Below, piece after piece: positions 1-8,483 of a stretch of 64,000 nucleotides of DNA. Source of the stretch: Paenibacillus massiliensis 2301065 = DSM 16942 (GTDB lineage Bacteria > Bacillota > Bacilli > Paenibacillales > Paenibacillaceae); NCBI RefSeq assembly GCF_000377505.1, contig NZ_KB898194.1, positions 124,001 through 188,000 of the forward strand, given 5' to 3'. The number at the start of each line of letters is the position of its first letter. The stretch's first letter is position 1. A program made the position numbers and the translations under genes. The notes below the pieces were generated by a model, which worked only from the letters and a program-made list of their open reading frames with translations, ran no database searches and had not been told where the DNA came from.

Positions 1-1148
1 AGCCTAAGGGCAGTACAGTAACTTCCGTAGATGAAGCAGTAGAGACAGCACAAGGTCTGGGCTATCCAGTGCTGGTACGCCCATCCTACGTACTGGGTGG
101 ACGTGCGATGGAGATCGTATACTCAGATGAAGAGCTGCTGAGCTACATGGAGCAAGCGGTTAAGATCAATCCTGAGCATCCGGTCTTGATTGACCGCTAC
201 ATGCTGGGTAAAGAAGTGGAAGTCGATGCGATCTGTGACGGTGAGACGGTAGTCGTTCCTGGGATCATGGAGCACGTAGAGCGCGCCGGTGTTCACTCTG
301 GTGACTCGATCGCGGTGTACCCGCCTCAACATCTGGATGCAGCTACGAAGCAGAAGATTGTGGATATCACGATCAGTATCGCTAAGGAATTGAAGACGAT
401 TGGCCTGGTGAACATTCAGTTCGTCATTCATGGCGGAGAAGTGTATGTCATCGAGGTCAATCCACGCTCCTCACGTACAGTGCCTTTCCTGAGCAAGGTT
501 ACGAACATTCCGATGGCGAATGTAGCCACTCAAGCGATCCTCGGTACGAAGCTGAAGGATATGGGCTACACGGATGGCCTGTGGCCTGAGAGCGAGTATG
601 TATCGGTCAAAGTACCGGTCTTCTCCTTCGCCAAGCTGCGCCGCGTAGAGCCTACACTTGGACCAGAAATGAAGTCCACAGGTGAGGTTATGGGACGTGA
701 CGCTAAATACGCCAAGGCACTGTATAAAGGTCTTGTAGGTGCAGGCATGAAGATTCCTTCCACGGGTGCGATCATCGCTACGATGGCTGATAAGGATAAG
801 GAAGAGGCAGTAGAGCTGCTGCGCGGCTTCTACAAGCTGGGCTACAAGATCTATGCAACTGGCGGAACAGCTGCTGCCCTGCAGGCCACTAATATCCCAG
901 TTACCATCGTGAATAAGCTCAGTGAGGGTACACCGAACATTCTGGATCTGATCCGTACGGGCGAAGCGAACTTCGTGTTCAACACGCTGACCAAAGGTAA
1001 GACGCCTACTCGTGATGGATTCCGTATCCGCCGTGAGGCAGTGGAGAACGGTATTGTCTGCATGACGTCCCTGGATACGGTCAAAGCATTGCTCGGTATG
1101 CTGGAGACCTTGAACTTCTCCTCCGAGGCGATGCCTGTCCTGAGCTAG
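1..1148 (+). CDS. carB: Carbamoyl-phosphate synthase large subunit, C-terminal part
   Basis: The reading frame is open from base 3, so the gene enters from the left edge; about 381 C-terminal residues are visible of a protein usually near 1070. CarB makes carbamoyl phosphate from bicarbonate, glutamine-derived ammonia and ATP for pyrimidines and arginine. The visible part holds the end of the second ATP-grasp half (GYPVLVRPSYVLGGRAME, then VIEVNPRSSRTVPFLSKV) and the C-terminal MGS-like allosteric domain (IYATGGTAAALQ, NLVFNT-like NFVFNTLTKG). pyrF and pyrE follow, the usual end of a Firmicute pyr operon, which supports the pyrimidine-specific paralogue (often called pyrAB). Confidence 0.97.
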   Translation, partial: PKGSTVTSVDEAVETAQGLGYPVLVRPSYVLGGRAMEIVYSDEELLSYMEQAVKINPEHPVLIDRYMLGKEVEVDAICDGETVVVPGIMEHVERAGVHSGDSIAVYPPQHLDAATKQKIVDITISIAKELKTIGLVNIQFVIHGGEVYVIEVNPRSSRTVPFLSKVTNIPMANVATQAILGTKLKDMGYTDGLWPESEYVSVKVPVFSFAKLRRVEPTLGPEMKSTGEVMGRDAKYAKALYKGLVGAGMKIPSTGAIIATMADKDKEEAVELLRGFYKLGYKIYATGGTAAALQATNIPVTIVNKLSEGTPNILDLIRTGEANFVFNTLTKGKTPTRDGFRIRREAVENGIVCMTSLDTVKALLGMLETLNFSSEAMPVLS

Positions 1149-1183
1149 CGGATAGAGTAAAGAGCATAAGCTTCCAACAACAT

Positions 1184-1284
1184 TAGTACCACGACTGGAT
1201 ATGGTTTCGGGTTGACCTGGAAAGTACGTCGTTAGCGGAAAGCGGGGAAGCCATAAAGAAACAAAGTATCCAGTCAAGGTACTA
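1184..1284. repeat. Long imperfect inverted repeat between carB and pyrF
   Basis: Bases 1184-1201 (TAGTACCACGACTGGATA) pair with 1267-1284 (TATCCAGTCAAGGTACTA): 16 of 18 positions are complementary, as 7 bp, a 2x2 internal mismatch, then 9 bp. Just inside, TGGTTTC can pair with GAAGCCA (one G-U), leaving an A-rich 3' bulge. The stem closes a loop of about 65 nt in the 260-nt gap of the pyr operon. I did not recognise a PyrR binding loop or any known RNA family. It may be a structured mRNA element or a small repeat remnant. Confidence 0.6.
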
Positions 1285-1306
1285 GAACACAGTAACGAAT
1301 GATGAG

Positions 1307-1339
1307 AGGACATCTTCAGCACCGTCTGATGGATGTCCT
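1307..1339 (+). other. Hairpin ahead of pyrF
   Basis: AGGACATC (1307-1314) pairs with GATGTCCT (1332-1339), and TCAG/CTGA extends the helix inside. It ends about 70 nt before the pyrF start. There is no U-tract after it, so it is a weak terminator at best; it might be a processing or attenuation element within the operon. Confidence 0.4.
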
Positions 1340-1408
1340 TTATCACGGGCAAAAACCCCGAATGTGCACTGGAATGAGCTGAAATCGAGCAACAGGAGGT
1401 ATAAATGC

Positions 1409-2146
1409 ATGACTGATGAATTCAAGCGCATGGCCGGAAGGTTGATTGTTGCACTGGATTATCCGAATCCAGAGCCAGCCCGTCAGTTGGTTCAGCAATT
1501 GGAGGGAATTCCTTGTTACATGAAGATAGGGATGCAGCTCTACTACGCGGCAGGTCCAGCCTTTGTGCAGGAGCTTAAGGCTAAGGGCTACTCTGTATTT
1601 CTTGATCTGAAAATGCATGATATTCCTAATACGGTACGTGGCGGAGCGAACAGCATCACACACCTCGGCGTAGATATGTTCAACGTTCATGCAGCCGGAG
1701 GCGCTGCCATGATGCAGGCTGCCCGCGAAGGAGCTGAGGCTGCGCTGGAGGAGAACACAGACTTGTCCATGCCTATCATTATCGCAGTGACCCAACTGAC
1801 CAGCACGAATCAGCAGGTGATGAATGAAGAGATTGGTATACCGGGTACTGTAGAAGATACAGTAGTGCGTTATGCGGTGTTGACGAAGGAGGCAGGACTG
1901 CAGGGTGTCGTAGCTTCCCCACTGGAAGCTTCAGCAATACAAGCAGCCTGTGGTCCTGAATTCAGTACAATAACGCCAGGTATACGTCCAGCCGGAAGTG
2001 ACATTGGAGACCAGTCCCGCTTCACGACACCAGGATCAGCGATCGCCGGCGGCAGTACATACATTGTCGTGGGCCGTCCGATTACAGCAGCAGCAGATCC
2101 AAGACAGGCTGCCCTACAAATTATTGAGGAGATGGTACAAACATGA
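1409..2146 (+). CDS. pyrF: Orotidine 5'-phosphate decarboxylase
   Basis: 245 residues, close to the family norm. It decarboxylates OMP to UMP, the last step of de novo UMP synthesis, in the cytoplasm. The sequence shows the phosphate/orotate-barrel motifs LIVALDYPN near the N-terminus, the catalytic FLDLKMHDIPNTV segment and the C-terminal TPGIRP and YIVVGRPI phosphate-binding loops. The chosen ATG follows AGGAGGT (1394-1400) by 8 nt; an in-frame ATG 45 bases upstream lacks such a site. The stop overlaps the pyrE start (ATGA), so the two are probably translationally coupled. Confidence 0.97.
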   Translation: MTDEFKRMAGRLIVALDYPNPEPARQLVQQLEGIPCYMKIGMQLYYAAGPAFVQELKAKGYSVFLDLKMHDIPNTVRGGANSITHLGVDMFNVHAAGGAAMMQAAREGAEAALEENTDLSMPIIIAVTQLTSTNQQVMNEEIGIPGTVEDTVVRYAVLTKEAGLQGVVASPLEASAIQAACGPEFSTITPGIRPAGSDIGDQSRFTTPGSAIAGGSTYIVVGRPITAAADPRQAALQIIEEMVQT

Positions 2147-2784
2147 CCACATTAGCAGCGATTCCCGAGAGTATTGCCGAGCATTTGCTTCGGATTCAGG
2201 CTGTAGCGCTTAGACCACAAGAGCCATTTACCTGGACATCAGGCATCAAATCCCCGATCTATTGCGATAACCGCTTGACGATGAGCCATCCAGAGGTTAG
2301 AGAGCTGATTGCTGATTCATTCGCCGCAGTCATCAAGGAGAGGTATCCTGAAGCACAGGTCATTGCAGGAACGGCAACAGCCGGTATTCCCCATGCGGCA
2401 TGGGTTGCACAGAAGCTGCAGCTGCCAATGGCTTATGTACGTGACAAGGCCAAAGGCCATGGCAAGGAGAATCAGATTGAAGGCCGCATCGAAGCGGGGA
2501 AGAAGGTCGTCGTCATCGAGGATCTGATCTCGACCGGGGGCAGCTCTATCAAGGCTGCAGAGGCTATTAAGCAGGTGGGAGCAGAGCCACTGGCGGTGCT
2601 GGCGATCTTCACCTATGAGCTGGATAAGTCTACCCAAGCATTCGCAGAAGCTGGCTTGAAGCTGGATACACTGTCGAATTACAGTGCATTGATGCAGGTA
2701 GCATTGCGCACAGGGGCTATTCAGGAGGAAGAGCTGGAACTTCTGCGTTCATGGCGCGAAGACCCATCGTCCTTCGGTAAGTAA
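2143..2784 (+). CDS. pyrE: Orotate phosphoribosyltransferase
   Basis: 213 residues. It joins orotate to PRPP to give OMP, the substrate of the preceding enzyme. The PRPP-binding loop is plain (VVVIEDLISTGGSS, with the acidic pair followed by STGGSS), and TSGIKSPIYCDNR near residue 30 is the family's N-terminal motif; AYVRDKAKGHGKENQIEG is the flexible catalytic loop. It overlaps pyrF by 4 nt and is the last gene of the operon, followed about 30 nt later by a strong intrinsic terminator. Confidence 0.97.
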   Translation: MTTLAAIPESIAEHLLRIQAVALRPQEPFTWTSGIKSPIYCDNRLTMSHPEVRELIADSFAAVIKERYPEAQVIAGTATAGIPHAAWVAQKLQLPMAYVRDKAKGHGKENQIEGRIEAGKKVVVIEDLISTGGSSIKAAEAIKQVGAEPLAVLAIFTYELDKSTQAFAEAGLKLDTLSNYSALMQVALRTGAIQEEELELLRSWREDPSSFGK

Positions 2785-2816
2785 TTCCACACATCATATG
2801 GGTTATGAAAATTCAA

Positions 2817-2853
2817 TGAGCCTGAAGGAGTTATTCCTTCGGGCTCATTTTTT
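2817..2853 (+). terminator. Intrinsic terminator of the pyr operon
   Basis: TGAGCCTGAAGGA pairs with TCCTTCGGGCTCA and is followed by six T residues. The facing gene on the minus strand ends at 2861, so the hairpin may serve both directions. Confidence 0.9.
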
Positions 2854-2860
2854 GTGCGTG

Positions 2861-3649
2861 CTATATTTCCTGCATTTCCTTTACCGACCCGGCTTCCAGC
2901 TTGGCCAGACGCTTCATCAGCTTCTTGAGCATAACAGAGGCTTTGACACGTAGAGGCAGCTCTGAAGAGACCTCAATATGATACTTCTGAGTCAGAATTA
3001 ATTCCTTGAGCTCAGCTACAGAGGCGCAGGGACGTTCGAGCACATTAAAGACGCTACCGTATTGCAGACATTGATGTGTGTCACTGCCAGCTGTAACTGG
3101 CTTGTTGAATGACGCTGCGAACTGCTCCACCTGCTCACGACAGGGCTGAATTCCATATTCATACATGTCCTTGGCATTCAGGTCAAAGGCATCCAGGCGT
3201 GCGAGCAGATTGCGGTCATGTAAAAAGAGTGGGGTGGATTTACGGAAGGGATGTGCACCGATCTTGAGCAACGGCCAAGCCTCCGCCAGATCCAGTAGAT
3301 CTGCGAACGGGATGAACGAGTTTTTAGCTGTGTAAGGCTCCAGCAGCTTGCGAACTGCCAGAATGTGCTCTTTTTGCCCGATGAGCAAGATATGCCCTAC
3401 CTCCTGAATATCTACCTCCATGCCGGGAAAGATACGTAGACCATCTGCCTCATAATATTCCCCATTATATGGATAAAGGCGATCCAAAGACTCATAGACA
3501 TCATAGAAATTACGGGTATTAAAATGCTCGGTCAGAGCAAGTGCATCTAGTCTGCTGGCCTTGGCTTCAGTCACCATTTCTGTAAAATAGGCTGCCGAGA
3601 AATCGGATTTCTTGGACAATTTGCCGTGAGTATGAAGATCAATGCGCAT
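2861..3649 (-). CDS. PHP-domain metal-dependent hydrolase
   Basis: 262 residues from the ATG at 3649, which has AAGGAG 8 nt upstream; an upstream GTG overlaps that site and is rejected. PHP proteins are two- or three-metal phosphoesterases. The metal ligands are visible: DLHTHGK (H6, H8), LTEHF (E41, H42), GMEVD (E78), GAHPFR (H133) and GSDTH (D190, H192). No polymerase domain or signal peptide is seen, so this is a free-standing cytoplasmic enzyme. It starts 15 nt after the EcfT stop and is the last gene of an ECF transporter operon, suggesting it processes the imported compound or its phosphorylated form (inference). Substrate unknown. Confidence 0.85.
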   Translation of the reverse strand: MRIDLHTHGKLSKKSDFSAAYFTEMVTEAKASRLDALALTEHFNTRNFYDVYESLDRLYPYNGEYYEADGLRIFPGMEVDIQEVGHILLIGQKEHILAVRKLLEPYTAKNSFIPFADLLDLAEAWPLLKIGAHPFRKSTPLFLHDRNLLARLDAFDLNAKDMYEYGIQPCREQVEQFAASFNKPVTAGSDTHQCLQYGSVFNVLERPCASVAELKELILTQKYHIEVSSELPLRVKASVMLKKLMKRLAKLEAGSVKEMQEI

Positions 3650-3664
3650 TTGTGACACTCCTTA

Positions 3665-4492
3665 TTATAAAATGTTAATCTGTCCGCCCAGCCAGAAAAG
3701 CATACCGACGTATATAGCTGATCCGCTAAGGAAAGCTATGTCACGTACTGTAATTTTTAAATGGGCCAGCTTGAGGCGAGTGGAAGCAGGATGCTTCATG
3801 CCATAGGAGAACCCTCTAGTCTCCAGAGCTTCTACGGTTGTGCGTGATCGTTTGGCCGTAGCCAGCATGAGGGGGAAGAAGGAGAGCATAAGCAGCCTCA
3901 TATAATACACTGCAAACCGCCAGTATAGCCATCCCGGTCGGGAAGGCACCTGTCCACGCAGCCTGTAGGATAGCATGATATTGCGATATTCACCGAACAG
4001 CACTGGCAGGATGCGATACGCATAGGACATGCTGAAAGAGAAAGCAGCGGGCATTCCTAGCGCGAGCAGCCCGTCCCCAATCCGTTCTGGGTCCATACCA
4101 GAGAAGACGGTTATGCTTGCCAGTGAGACAATAGACAGCTTGAGCGTCAGTAGAAGGAGAGGCATGGCCGATTCCAGATTTCCACCGAAAAATAGCGAGA
4201 TGATGAACATCCAGCCGACCTGCCCTACCAAGCCCAGACAGAGAATGATAATAATGAAAGGGGCGGCTCGCGATAGAATGGTGGTCGTCACCATCATGAA
4301 GAACATCCCGAGCAGCACCGTGCCGTTATGAATGAACCAGGGTACGATCCCGAAGAACAGATACCAGATAAGCATCACCCGTGGATCAAGCCGTGACAGG
4401 CTGGCATGACCACTACCGTACACGGTATTCATCAGCTCCAGCTGAATGCGCTCAATGGATATTTTATCAAGCCAGTTGCGGACAAGCTGCAT
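3665..4492 (-). CDS. ecfT: ECF transporter transmembrane subunit EcfT
   Basis: 275 residues from the ATG at 4492 (AAGGAGG 9 nt upstream; the upstream in-frame ATG abuts the site). EcfT is the scaffold that couples two ATPase heads to a substrate-binding S-component in the membrane. Several hydrophobic segments lie in the N-terminal half and one near the C-terminus. The two Ala/Leu-Arg-Gly coupling motifs that dock on the ATPases are seen as LSYRLRG and ALETRGF. It overlaps the ATPase gene by 26 nt. With its own S, A and T genes together, this looks like a dedicated (group I) ECF system. Confidence 0.9.
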   Translation of the reverse strand: MQLVRNWLDKISIERIQLELMNTVYGSGHASLSRLDPRVMLIWYLFFGIVPWFIHNGTVLLGMFFMMVTTTILSRAAPFIIIILCLGLVGQVGWMFIISLFFGGNLESAMPLLLLTLKLSIVSLASITVFSGMDPERIGDGLLALGMPAAFSFSMSYAYRILPVLFGEYRNIMLSYRLRGQVPSRPGWLYWRFAVYYMRLLMLSFFPLMLATAKRSRTTVEALETRGFSYGMKHPASTRLKLAHLKITVRDIAFLSGSAIYVGMLFWLGGQINIL

Positions 4493-6506
4493 GGCGAGCA
4501 TCCTCCTTTGTGAGAGTCCTTGAGAGAAGCGTAGTCACAAAATCCTCCGTTGTTGAGCAGAGCGAAGGCAGCTCCATCCGGTGCGATAGTTCCATAATCT
4601 GTGTGAGTGCAAGTCCGCAGCGGCGCAGCAGGGCAGCATCTGCAAAGATATCAGCTGGCGGGCCGTCTGCCTCGACCTGACCATGATGAAGCACGATAAC
4701 ACGAGTGGCCCACTCGGTAACGAGCTGCATATCATGCGTGGCAATAACGGTGGTGCGTACGTGCTGATCCAGCTCTGCCAAGGTTGCAATCAGTTCTTCC
4801 CGGGTCGCCATATCGAGATTGGCAGTCGGTTCATCCAGCAGCATCAGAGCGGGCCTCATCGCTGCCCCTATCGCAAGTGTCACTCGACGCTGCTGTCCTC
4901 CGCTCAGAAGACGAGCATCCCGATCTTGCAACGGTCCCAGACGAAAGCGCTCCAGAACATGCTGGCTGTGCTGCTCTGCATCGGGCATACGACGTGCTCG
5001 CATGAAGTGCGAGACCTCCTTATGCACACTGTCTTCAATGAACATTTCACCAGGCTGTTGGAAAATGTAGGCCACCTGACCAGCGAGCCGTTCCAAGGAA
5101 GAACGGTTCGTGAGCTGCCCCAGCACGCTAACACTGCCGGATTGCGGTAGGCTGATTCCTGCTATGAGTTTCAATAGCGAGGATTTGCCTGCACCGTTGT
5201 TGCCGACCAGTGCGATACGCTCCCCTTCGTACAGAGTGAGGTTCAGCCCGCGAATAACATCGTGCTCCTGCTTACCGAGTCCTCTATAGCTTAGTCTCGT
5301 ATGACTGAATTTAACTACAGGTGTGGCTGCGGTAGCGTGACTATAAGCTTGTGTGCCAGTAGGCATGTCTACTGGCATGGGCTCCAGAGAACTTATCTGC
5401 CTCGAAGCCCTTAAGCCTGTTGGTGTCTGTAGAATCCTGCTCATGAGCGGTGATGCTGTAGTATCATCTGCACCTATATTAATCGCTTCGGTGTGATGAT
5501 AATCTGTTCCCGAGGACGTGGACGGGTATTGTGTTGAAAAATACATCGCCGCTTCCTCGACGGTCACCGGGTACAGCTCACCTTTCTGAACTGGAGTTTT
5601 AAGCAGGGCTTCGGCTGTCAGCTTTTCGGATGATGTGCGCTCTGTTTGTAATGCTGCCTCAGTATTTGGAGTGTGGATCTCCACCTTGGAAGTAAATGTA
5701 GTCTGCTTTAAGGTGTTAATTGCCGAATATTCAGCGACAGCTATGGCTGCGCGGGTGACCTCTGGAGGCTGAATCCCAAGCCGTTGTAGATCATCAACTT
5801 GGTTCAGTCCTTCCCTGACCGACAGCTTCCACACGACACGTCCTTGCTCCATGAGCACGACATCCTCGCAGAAATCAGCGATAAATTCCGTATGATGCTC
5901 GATTACAATAATAGTCTTGCCATGATCACGATGCAGGCGGGACAAGCATTCATAGATCTGTCTGGCATGCTGAGGGTCTAACTGAGAGACAGGCTCATCC
6001 ACGATCAGAATATCCGGGTCCATCGACAATGCCCCGGCCAAGGCGAGTAGATGCTTTTGCCCGCCGCTCAGCTCCCAGATATACCGCTCATTAAGTCCTG
6101 TTAGACCACACATCGCAAGGGCTCTTTCACCTAGCTCCCTATAGTTGGGAAGACCATAATTCAACGGTGCGAAGCAGGCTTCATCCAACACGGTAGGCCG
6201 TACTAGCTGATTATCAAAATCCTGATAGACGTAGCCGATGTTCTTGCTCAGCTCAGCTACAGCCTGACCTGTTGCAGAGGTACCCAGTACATGAACCTCA
6301 CCGGAGAAATCCCCGGTATAGAACTGGGGAATCAGACCGTTAAAGAGCTTGCACATCGTTGATTTGCCGCACCCGTTGCCCCCGATAATCGCCGTGAAGC
6401 TACCGCGTGCCAGCTCCAGGGTGGCTTCGTTCAGGACAGGCTGCTCAGAGCCAGGATAAGTAAAGGTTACCTGCTGAATAGAGATAGCTTGTTCGGATTT
6501 AGGCAT
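4467..6506 (-). CDS. Double-domain ECF transporter ATPase (EcfA1-EcfA2 fusion)
   Basis: 679 residues carrying two complete ABC ATPase domains that power the ECF importer. Domain 1: Walker A GGNGCGKST (42-50), signature LSGGQ (146-150), Walker B ILIVDEP (166-172), switch His in IEHH. Domain 2: Walker A GNNGAGKSS (435-443), LSGGQ (534-538), Walker B LMLLDEP (554-560), switch His in ATHD. Between them, residues of about 255-395 form a Thr/Ser/Glu-rich linker with no recognisable fold, much longer than needed to join the heads. The start overlaps the S-component gene by 8 nt (ATGCCTAA), with GGAGAG upstream. YkoD of Bacillus is a known fused precedent. Confidence 0.93.
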   Translation of the reverse strand: MPKSEQAISIQQVTFTYPGSEQPVLNEATLELARGSFTAIIGGNGCGKSTMCKLFNGLIPQFYTGDFSGEVHVLGTSATGQAVAELSKNIGYVYQDFDNQLVRPTVLDEACFAPLNYGLPNYRELGERALAMCGLTGLNERYIWELSGGQKHLLALAGALSMDPDILIVDEPVSQLDPQHARQIYECLSRLHRDHGKTIIVIEHHTEFIADFCEDVVLMEQGRVVWKLSVREGLNQVDDLQRLGIQPPEVTRAAIAVAEYSAINTLKQTTFTSKVEIHTPNTEAALQTERTSSEKLTAEALLKTPVQKGELYPVTVEEAAMYFSTQYPSTSSGTDYHHTEAINIGADDTTASPLMSRILQTPTGLRASRQISSLEPMPVDMPTGTQAYSHATAATPVVKFSHTRLSYRGLGKQEHDVIRGLNLTLYEGERIALVGNNGAGKSSLLKLIAGISLPQSGSVSVLGQLTNRSSLERLAGQVAYIFQQPGEMFIEDSVHKEVSHFMRARRMPDAEQHSQHVLERFRLGPLQDRDARLLSGGQQRRVTLAIGAAMRPALMLLDEPTANLDMATREELIATLAELDQHVRTTVIATHDMQLVTEWATRVIVLHHGQVEADGPPADIFADAALLRRCGLALTQIMELSHRMELPSLCSTTEDFVTTLLSRTLTKEDARHAACPQLA

Positions 6507-7386
6507 AAGGTGGGCTCTCCAGATCGCTGACGGCTTTGTTCTTGCTGCGTCTGCTCCGCATAATCAGCATCGTGATGGCGGCAATTAATGCTGCTGCACC
6601 TAGACTGATCCAGATCGCAGTGGTGCCAAGAGAATCTGCATAGTCTGTCTCCCATGCCGCAAAGTTAATATCCATCTCGGATAGGGATTCTGCGCCAAAT
6701 GCCAGAGCAAAGAGCACAAGCCCAATGATAACCAGCTTCGGACGGAAGATACTGATCCCTTCGTATTTCATACCAGGATTCCGCGGCTTGATGCCGAGCA
6801 GAGGCTCGATTTTCCCGTAAAGCATAGGAACAAGATAGAGTGTGGGCAGTAACGCGAACAGGACGCCTGAGAACAATACATCATTCAGGAAGCCTACACC
6901 TTCAATAACAACTACGCTCTCTGCTAGTCCAGGCACGGCTTCTAGCTCCTCGACTCCGATCCATACCTTGCCGATATCGACCAGGGAGCTAAGAAATTGG
7001 TGAATGATAACGCCCGTAATCGCCGCGATGCCTACCTGTCTGCGATTGCGAGGGTCACTGACCATACGTCCAGCAACGTACATGGCGAAGGAGAAGGTAA
7101 TGAATTTCTCCAGCTCACCCAGTCCGCCGAATTGACCCAGCATCAGCTCACCGAAGATCACCTCTCCAAGAGCGGCTCCCAATGCCGCAATCATGGGATG
7201 GAACAGAATACATAGCGTGAGTGGAATGAAGGCGAAATACTCGACAGACAATTCGATGGGGCCAAGCTGGAGCTTCGGGATCAGCTCTGTGAACATGTTG
7301 GACAAGCCGTACAGTGACATGGACAGTACAAACACCATCATTTTTTGCGAGGACGTGAGTGTGTAACGCTCGGTTATTTTTTTCAT
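6499..7386 (-). CDS. ECF transporter substrate-binding S-component, substrate unknown
   Basis: 295 residues from the ATG at 7386 (GGAGG upstream). It is a multi-span membrane protein with about six hydrophobic segments in the first 220 residues, fitting the six-helix S-component fold, plus an extra C-terminal pair ending in a basic cytoplasmic tail (MRSRRSKNK). S-components are usually about 180-200 residues, so this one is long. Its place as first gene before a fused ATPase and EcfT identifies the role better than sequence does. I saw no TPP or other vitamin riboswitch upstream; control by the divergent RpiR regulator hints at a sugar- or nucleoside-like substrate (inference). Confidence 0.75.
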   Translation of the reverse strand: MKKITERYTLTSSQKMMVFVLSMSLYGLSNMFTELIPKLQLGPIELSVEYFAFIPLTLCILFHPMIAALGAALGEVIFGELMLGQFGGLGELEKFITFSFAMYVAGRMVSDPRNRRQVGIAAITGVIIHQFLSSLVDIGKVWIGVEELEAVPGLAESVVVIEGVGFLNDVLFSGVLFALLPTLYLVPMLYGKIEPLLGIKPRNPGMKYEGISIFRPKLVIIGLVLFALAFGAESLSEMDINFAAWETDYADSLGTTAIWISLGAAALIAAITMLIMRSRRSKNKAVSDLESPPYA

Positions 7387-7473
7387 CGATACTTGCCTCC
7401 TCTGAAAGTTAACGATTATAGCCACAGTCTAGAGGCGGATTATTAACGCAAGGAAGGACATTTGTAAATCAAA

Positions 7474-7489
7474 TGTAATTTTTATTACA
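7474..7489. promoter_or_regulatory. Candidate operator between the ECF operon and rpiR
   Basis: Perfect palindrome TGTAAT-TTTT-ATTACA in the 203-bp divergent gap, 85 bp before the S-component start. The size and symmetry suit a dimeric helix-turn-helix protein, and the adjacent RpiR regulator is the obvious candidate. The surrounding A/T richness makes chance symmetry more likely than usual. Confidence 0.55.
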
Positions 7490-7548
7490 AGAAACATGAT
7501 TTAATGAAAAAAATATTACATAAACGACCTACTTTCTGTCTGAACAAC

Positions 7549-7557
7549 TGTTATACT
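7549..7557 (+). promoter_or_regulatory. Extended -10 promoter of rpiR gene
   Basis: TGTTATACT matches the extended -10 pattern TGnTATAAT with one change and lies 33 bp before the ATG. No good -35 is seen, as is common for extended -10 promoters. Confidence 0.5.
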
Positions 7558-7589
7558 GGAGTCACAGCAGGAAAAGGAGAACTTAACCA

Positions 7590-8420
7590 ATGAACTTATT
7601 TGCCAAAAAGGAGCAATTATCCCCAGGACATCTGAAGATTGCAGACTTTATTGAACGTCACCCGGAGGAGCTGCTGTTCATGACCGAGCAGGAGATCGCT
7701 GACAGGCTAGGTGTCAGTATTGCTACGGTATCCCGTTTCTGGCGTGCAGTTGGTTACGATAATGCCAAGGCGTTCAAAATCCGGCTGCGCACCTCAGCAG
7801 ATACCACCCCTGCACTGAAGCTGAACAAGACCATCTCACGACTCGATACAGACAGCTTGCCTGTACAGATGCTGGAGACTTCTGTCCAACATTTGCAGGA
7901 TACATTATCACATATGAAGCAAGGGGAGCTGGAGCAGGCCGCAGCACTTCTGACCGAAGCTCGGAGATTATATATTTATGCACCGGGTCCCTCCGCTGGA
8001 CTCGCTGAGCTGTTGTCCTTCCGCTTGTCCCGCTTCGGTATGAGCATCATTCGCCTTGAAGGTGGGCATGAATTGCTGGAGACGTTGATGCACATGAACC
8101 AAGAAGATGTGGTGCTGCTCATGTGCTTCACCCGGCTACTGCCTGAAGCGGAAGTCATCCTTGACTATGCTAGAGAAGCTGGTAGTCGGGCGATGCTGGT
8201 GACTGACCGCGAGGATTTGTTGTATGGACTGCCTGTGTCGTTGTCTTTTTATGTAAGTCGGGGAGAGCTCGGAGAGTTCCACTCTATGGTGACCCCGCTA
8301 TTGCTGATGGAGCAGCTCGTGCTAGCAGTTGGACTGAAGCAGAAGGAGCATGCGCTCACCAATCTGGAGCGACTAACAGAACTGCGCGGACGATATGCGG
8401 ATAAGCTGCCACGTGGCTAG
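7590..8420 (+). CDS. RpiR/MurR-family transcriptional regulator
   Basis: 276 residues with GGAG 12 nt before the ATG. The N-terminus is an RpiR-type helix-turn-helix (FMTEQEIADRLGVSIATVSRFWRAVGY, about residues 30-57 in two runs) and the C-terminal half is a SIS sugar-isomerase-like domain (YIYAPGPSAGLAELLSFRLS). SIS domains bind phosphorylated sugars or related ligands. It is transcribed away from the ECF-PHP operon, so it most likely controls that operon and itself; the ligand is unknown. Confidence 0.9.
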   Translation: MNLFAKKEQLSPGHLKIADFIERHPEELLFMTEQEIADRLGVSIATVSRFWRAVGYDNAKAFKIRLRTSADTTPALKLNKTISRLDTDSLPVQMLETSVQHLQDTLSHMKQGELEQAAALLTEARRLYIYAPGPSAGLAELLSFRLSRFGMSIIRLEGGHELLETLMHMNQEDVVLLMCFTRLLPEAEVILDYAREAGSRAMLVTDREDLLYGLPVSLSFYVSRGELGEFHSMVTPLLLMEQLVLAVGLKQKEHALTNLERLTELRGRYADKLPRG

Positions 8421-8483
8421 ATAGGTGGAGAAGTCAACAGCGAATAACATAGGAATGGCCGAATGTAAGTCATATGAATTATC

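Noticed and set aside
471..1352. 293-residue open frame on the minus strand opposite carB
   Set aside because: It is an antisense shadow of a clear carB frame, rich in Cys, His and Arg, with no ribosome binding site or family resemblance.
1149..1408. PyrR-binding attenuator
   Set aside because: The conserved PyrR anti-antiterminator loop sequence was not found, and the strongest stem lacks a U-tract.
7387..7589. Vitamin riboswitch (TPP, FMN, cobalamin) before the ECF operon
   Set aside because: No conserved riboswitch core was recognised; the region is A/T-rich with one palindrome, so protein control is preferred.
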